From: Nonomuraea aridisoli
GTDB taxonomy: Bacteria; Actinomycetota; Actinomycetes; Streptosporangiales; Streptosporangiaceae
NCBI RefSeq assembly: GCF_003236395.1
Contig: NZ_POUD01000015.1
Span: 1-64,000, forward strand
Reading direction: 5' to 3'
Length of the DNA stretch: 64,000 nt
Both the position numbers and the translations under genes were made by a program. Below are positions 25,883 through 33,526 of the stretch, piece by piece (the stretch's first letter is position 1; each line of letters opens with the position of its first letter). The notes under the pieces are model-generated. The model had not been told where the DNA came from and ran no database searches. It saw only the letters and a list, made by a program, of their open reading frames with translations.

Positions 25883-26466
25883 GCAGGAAGCCGGGCCGGG
25901 GCAACCGGTGGGGGCTGGCGATCGTCGGGCTGGTCCTGACGCTGCTGGGCGGATCGGCGCTGGCCCGCGGGCTGGGCGCGTTCCCGCAGAACTGGGCCGC
26001 CTCGCGGACGACGATCGTGGACGCCAACGTGGCGGGGTTCTTCACGCGTACCAGCCCGTGGATCTGGTGGCTGGTGGCGCTGGCGGGGCTGATCCTCGCG
26101 GTCCTGGGCGTGCGCTGGCTGCTCGCGCAGTGGCGCAGGGAGCCGCGCGGGACGCTCGTCCTGGACGAAACGCCGACCGGCGTCACCGACGTGTCGGCAC
26201 GCGCGATGGCCCGCGCGGTGGCCGCCGACGTCGCGAGCGGCCCGTCCGTGCTGGACGCCGACGCCCGCATGACGGGCTCGCGCCAGGACCCCGAGGTACG
26301 GCTGCGCCTGGTCGCCGACGAGTCGGCCCCGCTGAACGAGCTCAGCCGCCACCTGGTCCGCGTGGCGCTGCCGAACATGCGCGACGCGCTGGACCGGGAT
26401 CATGTGCCGGCGGTGGCCCGCGTTAGCCTGGAGCCCTCACCTTCACCGCAAAGAGCCGTGCGCTGA
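25879..26466 (+). CDS. AmaP-like alkaline shock membrane anchor
   Basis: A 195-residue protein with two transmembrane helices (WGLAIVGLVLTLLGGSALARGL and IWWLVALAGLILAVLGVRWLL) and a cytoplasmic C-terminal domain, the AmaP layout that tethers Asp23 to the membrane. It begins with GTG inside the preceding stop (GTGA). It is the last gene of the run; a haem-oxygenase-like gene starts 16 bp on in the same direction and might be co-transcribed. The assignment rests on architecture and context. Confidence 0.82.
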   Translation: MSRKPGRGNRWGLAIVGLVLTLLGGSALARGLGAFPQNWAASRTTIVDANVAGFFTRTSPWIWWLVALAGLILAVLGVRWLLAQWRREPRGTLVLDETPTGVTDVSARAMARAVAADVASGPSVLDADARMTGSRQDPEVRLRLVADESAPLNELSRHLVRVALPNMRDALDRDHVPAVARVSLEPSPSPQRAVR

Positions 26467-26482
26467 CGAGAGGGGTCCTCGC

Positions 26483-26842
26483 GTGTCCGTCGTGAAGATC
26501 AACGTGCTGACCGTGCCCGCCGAGATGCGGGAGGAGCTGGAGCGACGCTTCTCCAACCGGGCGGGGATGGTCGAGTCGGCCGACGGCTTCGAGTGGTTCG
26601 AGCTGCTGCGGCCGCTGGAGGGCACCGACCGCTACCTCGTCTACACCCGCTGGCGCAGCGAGGACGACTTCCAGCAGTGGCAGCAGGGCCAGGCGTTCCA
26701 GCGCGGGCACGCCCAGGCGGCGCAGGGCGCCCAGGGGCAGGGCGCCCAGGGGCAGGGCCACGGCCACGGGCAGGGCCCTGCCGCGTCGGGCTCGGAGCTG
26801 TGGAGCTTCGAGGTCGTCGAGAGCGCCGCCCCGAAGTCCTGA
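26483..26842 (+). CDS. MhuD-like haem-degrading monooxygenase with Gln/Gly/His-rich insert
   Basis: A 119-residue dimeric ferredoxin-fold (ABM) protein. Its start MSVVKINVLTVPAEM parallels mycobacterial MhuD, and from memory of that protein the catalytic Asn7 and Trp66 fall at the same numbers here (KIN; DDFQQW), with a possible haem-ligand His at 76 (RGHAQ). MhuD opens haem without releasing CO and frees iron. After residue 78 there is an insert of about 22 residues of Gln, Gly, Ala and His (GAQGQGHGHGQG type) before the closing strand LWSFEVVES. The GTG at 26483 follows GAGAGGGG. It may be co-transcribed with the AmaP operon. Confidence 0.82.
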   Translation: MSVVKINVLTVPAEMREELERRFSNRAGMVESADGFEWFELLRPLEGTDRYLVYTRWRSEDDFQQWQQGQAFQRGHAQAAQGAQGQGAQGQGHGHGQGPAASGSELWSFEVVESAAPKS

Positions 26843-26843
26843 G

Positions 26844-27461
26844 TCAGGCCTCCGGCGCGTCGAGCGGGTTGCGGGCGATGCGCTCGGTGATGCCGGCGCG
26901 GACGAACCGGCCGGCGAAGCTGTCCGGCTTGCGCGTGCCCTGCTCCGAGATGCAGGCGGCGAACTCCATGGCGATGTCCAGCCGCGGGTGCAGCGCCAGC
27001 ACCTCGCGGCGCACCCCGGCGGGGATCTCGTCGGTACGGCGGCCGGAGATGTCCATGCCGGTCGACAGTTCGAGCAGGTGACCCTCCGGGTCCTCCGCCA
27101 AGGGCACCTCGTCCCACATGTGGCGGATGATGACCTCGCTCGCCCGCACCCGGCGCTCGGCGGACCAGCCGGCCCCGGCGCAGAACGCCCAGGCCACGTG
27201 CCCGCCCGCCTCCTCGAACGGCACGGTGCGGCTGTCGAACTCCGGGGCCATCCCGATGTCGTGCAACATCGCGGCCACGTAGAGCAGCTCGGCGTCGAAC
27301 GCGATGCCGTTCGCCTGGGCGTACGCCGCCGCCCACAGGTAGGCGCGCACGGAGTGGTTGAGCAGCGAGGGCGTGTGGTAGCGGGCGGCCACCTCGTACG
27401 CGCCCCGGCAGGCGGGTGTGTCGGGAATCACCAGGTCGTCGAGTTTCACGCCCTCCAGCAT
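26844..27461 (-). CDS. HD-domain protein
   Basis: A 205-residue HD-superfamily phosphohydrolase-like protein. Metal-site residues: His36 in NHSVRA, His67-Asp68 in MLHDIG and a later His in GGHVAWAF, with Asp in MEFAA-region helices. Its closest recognisable type is the cyanamide hydratase-like HD group, but many relatives have unknown substrates. Its stop is 2 bp from the stop of the convergent haem monooxygenase gene. No signal peptide. The domain call is firm; the substrate is not. Confidence 0.88.
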   Translation of the reverse strand: MLEGVKLDDLVIPDTPACRGAYEVAARYHTPSLLNHSVRAYLWAAAYAQANGIAFDAELLYVAAMLHDIGMAPEFDSRTVPFEEAGGHVAWAFCAGAGWSAERRVRASEVIIRHMWDEVPLAEDPEGHLLELSTGMDISGRRTDEIPAGVRREVLALHPRLDIAMEFAACISEQGTRKPDSFAGRFVRAGITERIARNPLDAPEA

Positions 27462-27609
27462 GTCGCAGCCGGTACGCCCAGCGGAACACGGGGCCGCGCG
27501 GCGGACGGACGGCTAACGAATCGGGCACTCGGCTTGACCTGGTGATCGCGATTCCGAAAGCATGTTCCGCCCCGACTGTCGTCCTGATCACGCCCCTGGA
27601 GGCCCCGCC

Positions 27610-29244
27610 GTGCGCCGGCTCGCGATCCCTCTTGCCCTCACGCTCGCGCTCGGCGCCCTCGTGAGCCCCGCGCACGCCGACAAGGTGGCCCGCACCGCGG
27701 AGTGCCAGGGCGACTGGCTGCCCGGCACGCCGACGGTGTCCGACGTCATGAGCGGCGAGATCTCGCTGGTCGGGCTGCCGCCGTACAAACTGGGCAAGAA
27801 GATCGACTGGGACGCGAGCCCGTACAAGAACCGGTCGTGGGAGTACGTCTTCCAGTCGCTGCGCTGGATGGGCGCCCTGGTCGTCGAGTACGAGAACACC
27901 GGCGAGGAGCGCTATCTCGACCGCGCCACCGAGATCACCAAGGACTGGGTGGAGCACAACAAGTACGGCGCCCGCGGCACCCAGCCGTACGTGTGGACCG
28001 ACCACCCGGTGTCGCTGCGCACGCAGCCGCTGCTCTGCCTGAGCCGGCACGTGAACGCGAGCTGGCTGAAGGACAGCCTGGCCGTGCACGCCAAGCTCCT
28101 GTCGGACCCGAAGCTGTACAAGAAGGGCCACAACCACGGCATCGACCAGGACATCGCCCTCATGGGCATCGGCTGCCGCTACGGCCGCAAGGACTGGCAG
28201 AGCCTCGCGGCGAGCCGGCTCATCAGCACGGTGAAGCTCGACGTCGACTCCCAGGGCGCGCTGATGGAGCAGGCGCCGCGCTACGCGGTCTACGTGCACG
28301 GCCGCCTGCAGGTCGCGATGGCGAACATGAAGGCCTGCGACCGCAAGGTGCCCGCCGAGATCGCCAAGCGCACCGACGCGCTGAAGGACTTCATCGCTCA
28401 CGCGACCATGCCGAACGGCTACATGGTGCCCATCGGCGACGGCAGCGCCGACACCGAGCCCCAGATGGAGACCGGCACGCCGAAGCAGAAGGTCAAGGTC
28501 TACAACGCCGGCTACGTCTTCGGCCGCACGTCCTTCGACGACGCCGAGTCGGCGTACTACTCGATCAGGTTCGGCCCGGGGATGAAGTTCCACGGGCACG
28601 AGGACCACCTCGGCGTCACCTACTACGCGCAGGGCCGCGACATCCTGGTCGACGGCGGCTTCCACTCCTACGAGAAGAGCTCCTACCGCTACTGGACGCT
28701 CTCGCCGGAGGCGCACAACGTGCCCACGGTGGTGGGCCAGAAGTTCCGCCCGCGCACGGCGAGCAAGCTCGTGAAGTCCCGCGTCGGCGACGACCGGCAG
28801 TCGTTCCGGCTGACCGACCAGGCGTACGGCGTGAGCCGCACCCGGTCGGTCATGGTCGACCACGGCGACGACCACGACCTGATGGCCGTGCTGGACACCG
28901 CCTCCGGTGGCAAGAAGATCAGCAACATCTGGCGCTTCCACCCCGACCTCAAGCTCGTCTCCAAGGACGGCGGCAAGGTCGTCCTGGGCGACGGGAAATT
29001 CAGGGTCACCCTGCTCCAGCTGACCTCCTGTGACCGGATCGGCGGCCAGAAGGTCGAGCGGGGCGGCAAGCTGGGCTGGGTGTCGCCCGCGTACCTGGCG
29101 AAGAAGCAGGCGAACGTGGTGGTCTCGCCCGCGGCGGAGTCCCTGCTGACGGTGATCGTGCCGGGGACCGACTCGCCCAAGGTGTCCTGCTCCGGCGGGA
29201 AGGTGACCGTGGACGGCGTGTCCTTCCCGGCCGGCGTGATCTAG
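27610..29244 (+). CDS. Secreted heparinase II/III-like polysaccharide lyase
   Basis: A 544-residue exported protein. The GTG at 27610 with TGGAGG upstream gives a clean signal peptide (MRRLAIPLALTLALGALVSPAHA, cut after AHA). Residues about 60-270 form the helical toroid seen in alginate and heparin lyases (HNHGIDQDIALMGIG). The C-terminal heparinase II/III beta-sandwich has the metal/catalytic stretch KFHGHEDHLGVTYYAQGRDI and SPEAHNVPTVVG. It probably cleaves uronic-acid-containing polysaccharide outside the cell. It has no sugar transporter beside it and is convergent with cimA, 4 bp apart. Confidence 0.85.
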   Translation: MRRLAIPLALTLALGALVSPAHADKVARTAECQGDWLPGTPTVSDVMSGEISLVGLPPYKLGKKIDWDASPYKNRSWEYVFQSLRWMGALVVEYENTGEERYLDRATEITKDWVEHNKYGARGTQPYVWTDHPVSLRTQPLLCLSRHVNASWLKDSLAVHAKLLSDPKLYKKGHNHGIDQDIALMGIGCRYGRKDWQSLAASRLISTVKLDVDSQGALMEQAPRYAVYVHGRLQVAMANMKACDRKVPAEIAKRTDALKDFIAHATMPNGYMVPIGDGSADTEPQMETGTPKQKVKVYNAGYVFGRTSFDDAESAYYSIRFGPGMKFHGHEDHLGVTYYAQGRDILVDGGFHSYEKSSYRYWTLSPEAHNVPTVVGQKFRPRTASKLVKSRVGDDRQSFRLTDQAYGVSRTRSVMVDHGDDHDLMAVLDTASGGKKISNIWRFHPDLKLVSKDGGKVVLGDGKFRVTLLQLTSCDRIGGQKVERGGKLGWVSPAYLAKKQANVVVSPAAESLLTVIVPGTDSPKVSCSGGKVTVDGVSFPAGVI

Positions 29245-29248
29245 CGGG

Positions 29249-30826
29249 TCACGACAGCTCGCGGCCGGCGCGCAGCAGGCCGTACGTCACCGCCTGCTCC
29301 AGCGCCTGCCAGGAGGCGTCGATGATGTTCTCGGCGACGCCCACGGTGGACCACTCGGCGCGCTCGTCGCTGGAGGTGATGAGCACGCGGGTGACGGCGT
29401 GGGTGCCGTGGGTGCCCTCCAGGATGCGGACCTTGTAGTCGATCAGCTCCAGCTTGGCCAGCTCGGGGTAGAGCTGCTCCAGCGCCAGGCGCACGGCCTT
29501 GTCGAGGGCGTTGACGGGGCCGTTGCCCTCGCCGGTGGCGACGATGCGCTCACCCTTGGCGTGCAGCTTGACCGTGGCCTCGCTGACGAGCTCGCCGCCC
29601 TTGGTGCGCTCGACGATGACGCGCCAGGACTCGACCTCGAAGTGCCGCCGGCGCTCGCCCTGCACGGTGTCGCGCAGCAGCAGCTCGAACGACGCGTCGG
29701 CCGCCTCGAACGTGTAGCCCCGCGACTCCATGTCCTTGACCCGGCCGACGAGGGCTTTGGTGTGGTCGGGGGTGAGCTCGTAGCCCAGCTCACGGCCCTT
29801 CAGCTCGACCGAGGCGCGGCCCGCCATGTCGGAGACGAGCATGCGCATGTCGTTGCCGACCTGCGCCGGGTCGATGTGCTGGTAGAGGTTGGGGTCGACC
29901 TTGATGGCGCTGGCGTGCAGGCCCGCCTTGTGGGCGAAGGCCGACATGCCGACGTAGGGGGCGTGGGAGTTGGGCGTGACGTTGGTCACCTCGGTGATGG
30001 CGTGGGCGATGCGCGTCATCTCGGCCAGCGACTCGCGCGGCACGAGGTCGTAGCCGCGCTTGAGCTGCAGGTTGGCCACGACCGTGAAGAGGTTGGCGTT
30101 GCCGGAGCGCTCGCCGTAGCCGTTGGCGCAGCCCTGCACGTGGGTGGCGCCGGCCTTGACGGCGGCCAGGGTGTTGGCGACGGCGCAGCCGGTGTCGTCG
30201 TGGCAGTGGATGCCGACCCGGGCGCTCGTGCCGACCGCCGCGTGGACGACCTCGGCCAGCTCGTCGGGGAGCATGCCGCCGTTGGTGTCGCACAGCGCGA
30301 TGACGTCGGCCCCGGCCTCGGCGGCCGTCCTGACCACCTCCAGCGCGTAGGCGGGGTTGGAGCGGTATCCGTCGAAGAAGTGCTCGGCGTCGAGGAAGAC
30401 GCGCTGGCCCTCGGCCCGCAGGTGGGAGACCGTGTCGCGGATCATCGCGAGGTTCTCCTCGAGGGTCGTCCGCAGGGCCAGCTCGACGTGCCGGTCGTGG
30501 CTCTTGGCGACAAGGGTCACGACCGGCGCGCCGGACTCGCGCAGTGCGGCCACCAGTGGGTCGTCGGCGGCCTTCACCCCGGCCCGGCGGGTCGCGCCGA
30601 ACGCGGCGAGCTGCGCGTGCTTCAGGTCGAGCTCGGTCCGGGCCCGCCTGAAGAACTCGGTGTCCTTGGGGTTGGCGCCCGGCCAGCCCCCCTCGATGAA
30701 GCCGACGCCGAGTCCGTCCAGCTGACGCGCGATGGCGAGCTTGTCGGCAACGGTGAGGTTGAGCCCCTCCTGTTGCGCGCCGTCACGCAGCGTCGTGTCA
30801 TATACGTGGAAACGGTCGTCGGACAT
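29249..30826 (-). CDS. cimA: Citramalate synthase (LeuA-like)
   Basis: A 525-residue member of the isopropylmalate/citramalate synthase group, condensing acetyl-CoA with pyruvate (or a related 2-keto acid) for isoleucine or leucine precursors. The TIM barrel begins DTTLRDGAQQEGLNLT; metal ligands appear in GIHCHDDTGCAVAN and the cap in NSHAPYVGMSAFAHKAGLHA. The C-terminal LeuA regulatory domain is complete. The start at 30826 (MSDDRFHVYD) follows AGAGAG. Upstream sits a leader peptide and terminator, so transcription is probably attenuated by branched-chain amino acids. Substrate preference cannot be told from sequence. Confidence 0.93.
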   Translation of the reverse strand: MSDDRFHVYDTTLRDGAQQEGLNLTVADKLAIARQLDGLGVGFIEGGWPGANPKDTEFFRRARTELDLKHAQLAAFGATRRAGVKAADDPLVAALRESGAPVVTLVAKSHDRHVELALRTTLEENLAMIRDTVSHLRAEGQRVFLDAEHFFDGYRSNPAYALEVVRTAAEAGADVIALCDTNGGMLPDELAEVVHAAVGTSARVGIHCHDDTGCAVANTLAAVKAGATHVQGCANGYGERSGNANLFTVVANLQLKRGYDLVPRESLAEMTRIAHAITEVTNVTPNSHAPYVGMSAFAHKAGLHASAIKVDPNLYQHIDPAQVGNDMRMLVSDMAGRASVELKGRELGYELTPDHTKALVGRVKDMESRGYTFEAADASFELLLRDTVQGERRRHFEVESWRVIVERTKGGELVSEATVKLHAKGERIVATGEGNGPVNALDKAVRLALEQLYPELAKLELIDYKVRILEGTHGTHAVTRVLITSSDERAEWSTVGVAENIIDASWQALEQAVTYGLLRAGRELS

Positions 30827-30880
30827 GGCTCTCTCTTCTTTCCGGATGGAGTCCTGGGTGGTCTGCGCGGGTGTCCGGGA

Positions 30881-30913
30881 AAACAAAAAGACCCCTCACG
30901 GACGTGAGAGGTC
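30881..30913 (-). terminator. Attenuator terminator in the cimA leader
   Basis: On the minus strand GACCTCTCACG pairs with CGTGAGGGGTC (one wobble), followed by TTTTTGTTT. It lies 55 bp before cimA and 23 bp after the leader-peptide stop. A second perfect 10-bp hairpin (30915-30924 with 30939-30948) precedes it, and GCAGACC at its base could instead pair with GGTCTGC inside the leader ORF (30962-30968), offering mutually exclusive folds. Confidence 0.75.
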
Positions 30914-30935
30914 TGCGCGCCGGCGGTGTCCTTCG

Positions 30936-30977
30936 TCAGCCGGCGCGCCTGCCGATAATGAGCAGACCGTAGAACAT
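30936..30977 (-). CDS. cimA leader peptide MFYGLLIIGRRAG
   Basis: A 13-residue open frame with four consecutive branched-chain codons (Leu-Leu-Ile-Ile), then Gly-Arg-Arg-Ala-Gly and TGA. GGGTGG lies 4 bp before its ATG. It precedes a GC-rich hairpin and an intrinsic terminator, the arrangement of ribosome-mediated attenuation known for actinobacterial ilv and leu operons. When Leu- or Ile-tRNA is scarce, the ribosome would stall at these codons and change RNA folding so that cimA is read. Confidence 0.72.
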   Translation of the reverse strand: MFYGLLIIGRRAG

Positions 30978-31065
30978 GGTGCCACCCAGTGTGCCATACG
31001 AATCCGGCATCCGACACACCGGTCCCACAGGTTGGACACAGGGCCGGATGCCGGTGGCCACCGGG

Positions 31066-31713
31066 TCACACCGTGACGCCGTCGCCTCCTGTGATGACCC
31101 GCTCCAGCGCCGCCGCGTCGAACACCTCGTTGCCGAGCATGCGCCCGTCGAGCAGCACGGTCGGCGTGCCCTCCAGCGGGATCTTCGCGTTCTGCGCCAG
31201 GTGCGCCTTCGCGTACGACTGCGAGGTGATGCACGAGTCGACGTTCGCGCCGGCCTTCCTGGCCGCCCGCGCGAGGTCCTTGACCTTGAAGCCGGAGGCC
31301 ACGCCGTGCGGGGCGGGCTGCATGGCGTACAGCTCGTCGCGGAAGGCCAGCCAGTTCGCCTCCGGGACGCAGCGGGCGGCCGCGGCGGCGCGGATGGAGT
31401 TGGAGCGCATGGGCTCGTCGCGGAAGATCGTCACCGCGTGGTAGACGACCTTGACCTGGCCGGACATCGCCAGCCTTCGGATCGTGGCGTCGACCTTGGC
31501 GTGCATGTCCTTGCAGACCGGGCAGTCGAAGTCCTCGAACACGTCGAGCACGGGCGCGTTGCTCGACCGGTCGGCCAGCACCATCGACCCGTCCGCCTGC
31601 CGGGTCAGCCGCACGCCCTCGGACGACGACACGCCCGGCTCCGAGAACGCCAGCACCCCCATCACGACGATCGCCGCGCACGCCACCGCGACCGCCACCA
31701 ACCGCTTCATCAT
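31066..31713 (-). CDS. DsbA-like thiol-disulfide oxidoreductase, membrane-anchored
   Basis: 215 residues. An N-terminal hydrophobic segment (VAVAVACAAIVVMGVLAF) anchors or exports it. The thioredoxin-fold active site is CPVC (Cys64, Cys67) in VFEDFDCPVCKDMH, and the cis-Pro loop is GTPTVLL. It probably introduces or shuffles disulfides in exported proteins. A further pair, Cys in RCVPEA and in DSCITS, may form a structural disulfide. The preferred start is uncertain by one codon (MM). It lies upstream of the cimA leader in the same direction but is separated by that promoter region. Confidence 0.9.
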   Translation of the reverse strand: MMKRLVAVAVACAAIVVMGVLAFSEPGVSSSEGVRLTRQADGSMVLADRSSNAPVLDVFEDFDCPVCKDMHAKVDATIRRLAMSGQVKVVYHAVTIFRDEPMRSNSIRAAAAARCVPEANWLAFRDELYAMQPAPHGVASGFKVKDLARAARKAGANVDSCITSQSYAKAHLAQNAKIPLEGTPTVLLDGRMLGNEVFDAAALERVITGGDGVTV

Positions 31714-31771
31714 CAGCCCACTCTCACCTCATTGATCGCGCAGACCCTACCCGAACCGCGACAATGGCCGC

Positions 31772-32416
31772 ATGAAGGCTTATCTCCTCGACCCCGCGGT
31801 CGCGCGTTACGTGATCGAGCACACCACACGGCCGGACCCTCTGCTGGAGCGACTCGCCGAGGAGACCGCCGAGGTCGCCGCCTCGAACGCGGGCATGCAG
31901 ATCTCCCCCGACCAGGGCCGTTTCCTCACCATGATCACGAAGCTGGCGCAGCCGCGCGTGGCCGTCGAGGTGGGCACCTTCACCGGCTACTCCTCGATCT
32001 GCATCGCCCGGGGCCTGACCGGCGGCCGGCTGCACTGCTTCGACGTGAGCGAGGAGTGGACGTCCGTCGCCCGCCGCTACTGGGAGGAGGCCGGGCTCGC
32101 CGACCGGGTGACGCTGACCCTCGGGCCCGCCATGGAGACGCTCGTCGCCTTCGACGAGACCATCGACCTGGCCTTCCTCGACGCCGACAAGGCGAACTAC
32201 CCCGGCTACTACGAGCTGCTGATGGAGCGCCTGCGCCCGGGCGGGCTGCTGCTGGCCGACAACACGCTGCGCCGCGGCTGGGTGGCCGACCCGGCGCACG
32301 ACGAGGACACGACCGTCGACATCCGGCAGTTCAACGACCTGGTCATGGAGGACCCGCGGGTGAGCGTGGTCATGCTGCCGGTGGCCGACGGCCTGACGAT
32401 GATCATGAAGAACTGA
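31772..32416 (+). CDS. Class I SAM-dependent O-methyltransferase
   Basis: A 214-residue methyltransferase of the catechol/caffeoyl-CoA type. SAM motif I is VAVEVGTFTGYSS; the metal-binding region follows as AFLDADKANYPGYYELL and LLLADNTLRRGW. These enzymes methylate a catechol hydroxyl using a divalent metal. The start at 31772 is near a possible -10 (GACAAT, 6 bp upstream) with no ribosome site, suggesting a leaderless message. It is divergent from the DsbA-like gene. The acceptor is unknown. Confidence 0.9.
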   Translation: MKAYLLDPAVARYVIEHTTRPDPLLERLAEETAEVAASNAGMQISPDQGRFLTMITKLAQPRVAVEVGTFTGYSSICIARGLTGGRLHCFDVSEEWTSVARRYWEEAGLADRVTLTLGPAMETLVAFDETIDLAFLDADKANYPGYYELLMERLRPGGLLLADNTLRRGWVADPAHDEDTTVDIRQFNDLVMEDPRVSVVMLPVADGLTMIMKN

Positions 32417-32476
32417 CGCGCGTGTGCCGGCGTCCCGGCGGGCATCCCCTCCGAGGGGACTTCCGAGGGGGCAGAC

Positions 32477-33466
32477 ATGCAGTTCCGTACGCTCGGGCGC
32501 GGCGGGCCGACGGTCTCGGTGCTGGGTTTCGGCGCGATGACGCTGGCGCCGCACGTCTACGCCGACGTGGACGAGCAGGAGGCGACCGACACCCTGCGCA
32601 CCGCGCTCGACGCGGGCATCACGCTGATCGACACCGCCGACGTCTACGGCGCCGGCCACAGCGAGAGCCTGATCGGGCGGGTGCTGCGGGGCCGGCGTGA
32701 CGAGGTCGTGCTGGCCACCAAGTTCGGCGGGAACGCCGACGACCAGGGCAGGCTGGTGCCCGGCCTCGGCCGGCCCGAGTACGTGCGCCGCGCGCTGGAG
32801 GCCAGCCTCGACCGGCTGCGCACCGACCACGTGGACCTGTACTACCTGCACCGGCTCGACCCGACCACGCCGATCGAGGAGACGATGGGCGCGCTGGCCG
32901 AGCTGGTGCGGGCGGGCGCCGTACGGCACATCGGGCTGTCGGAGGTGTCCGTGGGGACGCTCAGGCGCGCCTGCGCGGTGCATCCGGTCACCGCCGTGCA
33001 GTCGGAGTACTCCCTGTTCAGCAGGGAGCCCGAGCGCGAGACGCTGCCCGCCTGCGCGGAGCTGGGCGTCGGGTTCGTCGCCTACAGCCCGCTCGGGCGC
33101 GGCCTGCTCGGCGGCACGATCCGCACGCGCGAGGAGCTGGAGGAGGGCGACTGGCGCCGTGGCAACCCCCGTTTCCAGGACGGCAGCCTCGACCGCAACG
33201 TGGCCCTGGCCGACGCCGTGGCGGCGCTGGCCGCCGAACGCGGCCTGTCGGCCGCCCAGCTCGCCCTGGCCTGGCTCATGCACCGCGGCGTGGTGCCGAT
33301 CCCGGGCACGCGGCGGGCGGCGAACGTCCGGGCCAACGCCGCCGCCGCCGACGTGGCGCTGGACGAGGAGACCGTGCGGCGGCTGGAGGAGCTGGTGCCG
33401 CCGGGGGCGGCCGCCGGGGCGCGCGGCGACGAGGCGTACCTCGGCAACGTGGACGAGCGGGCCTGA
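32477..33466 (+). CDS. Aldo/keto reductase
   Basis: A 329-residue (beta/alpha)8 NADPH-dependent reductase. The catalytic tetrad is visible as Asp52 and Tyr57 (DTADVYGAGHSE), Lys82 (ATKFGG) and His in YYLHRLDP. Cofactor-site motifs YSPLGRGLLGG and PIPGTRRAANVRAN follow. The sequence looks like the general bacterial AKR11/AKR13 type acting on aldehydes or ketones. It has a good ribosome site (GAGGGGG) and probably forms a two-gene unit with the methyltransferase 60 bp upstream. The substrate is unknown. Confidence 0.93.
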   Translation: MQFRTLGRGGPTVSVLGFGAMTLAPHVYADVDEQEATDTLRTALDAGITLIDTADVYGAGHSESLIGRVLRGRRDEVVLATKFGGNADDQGRLVPGLGRPEYVRRALEASLDRLRTDHVDLYYLHRLDPTTPIEETMGALAELVRAGAVRHIGLSEVSVGTLRRACAVHPVTAVQSEYSLFSREPERETLPACAELGVGFVAYSPLGRGLLGGTIRTREELEEGDWRRGNPRFQDGSLDRNVALADAVAALAAERGLSAAQLALAWLMHRGVVPIPGTRRAANVRANAAAADVALDEETVRRLEELVPPGAAAGARGDEAYLGNVDERA

Positions 33467-33526
33467 CGTGCGGCCCGTGTGCGGCCCGTGTGCGGCCCCC
33501 GGAGGTCGCCCGGGGGCCCGGTTCAC

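Noticed and set aside
31022-31038. An NdgR box before cimA
   Set aside because: Only 7 of 12 arm positions match; kept as a weak candidate inside a finding, not as a feature.
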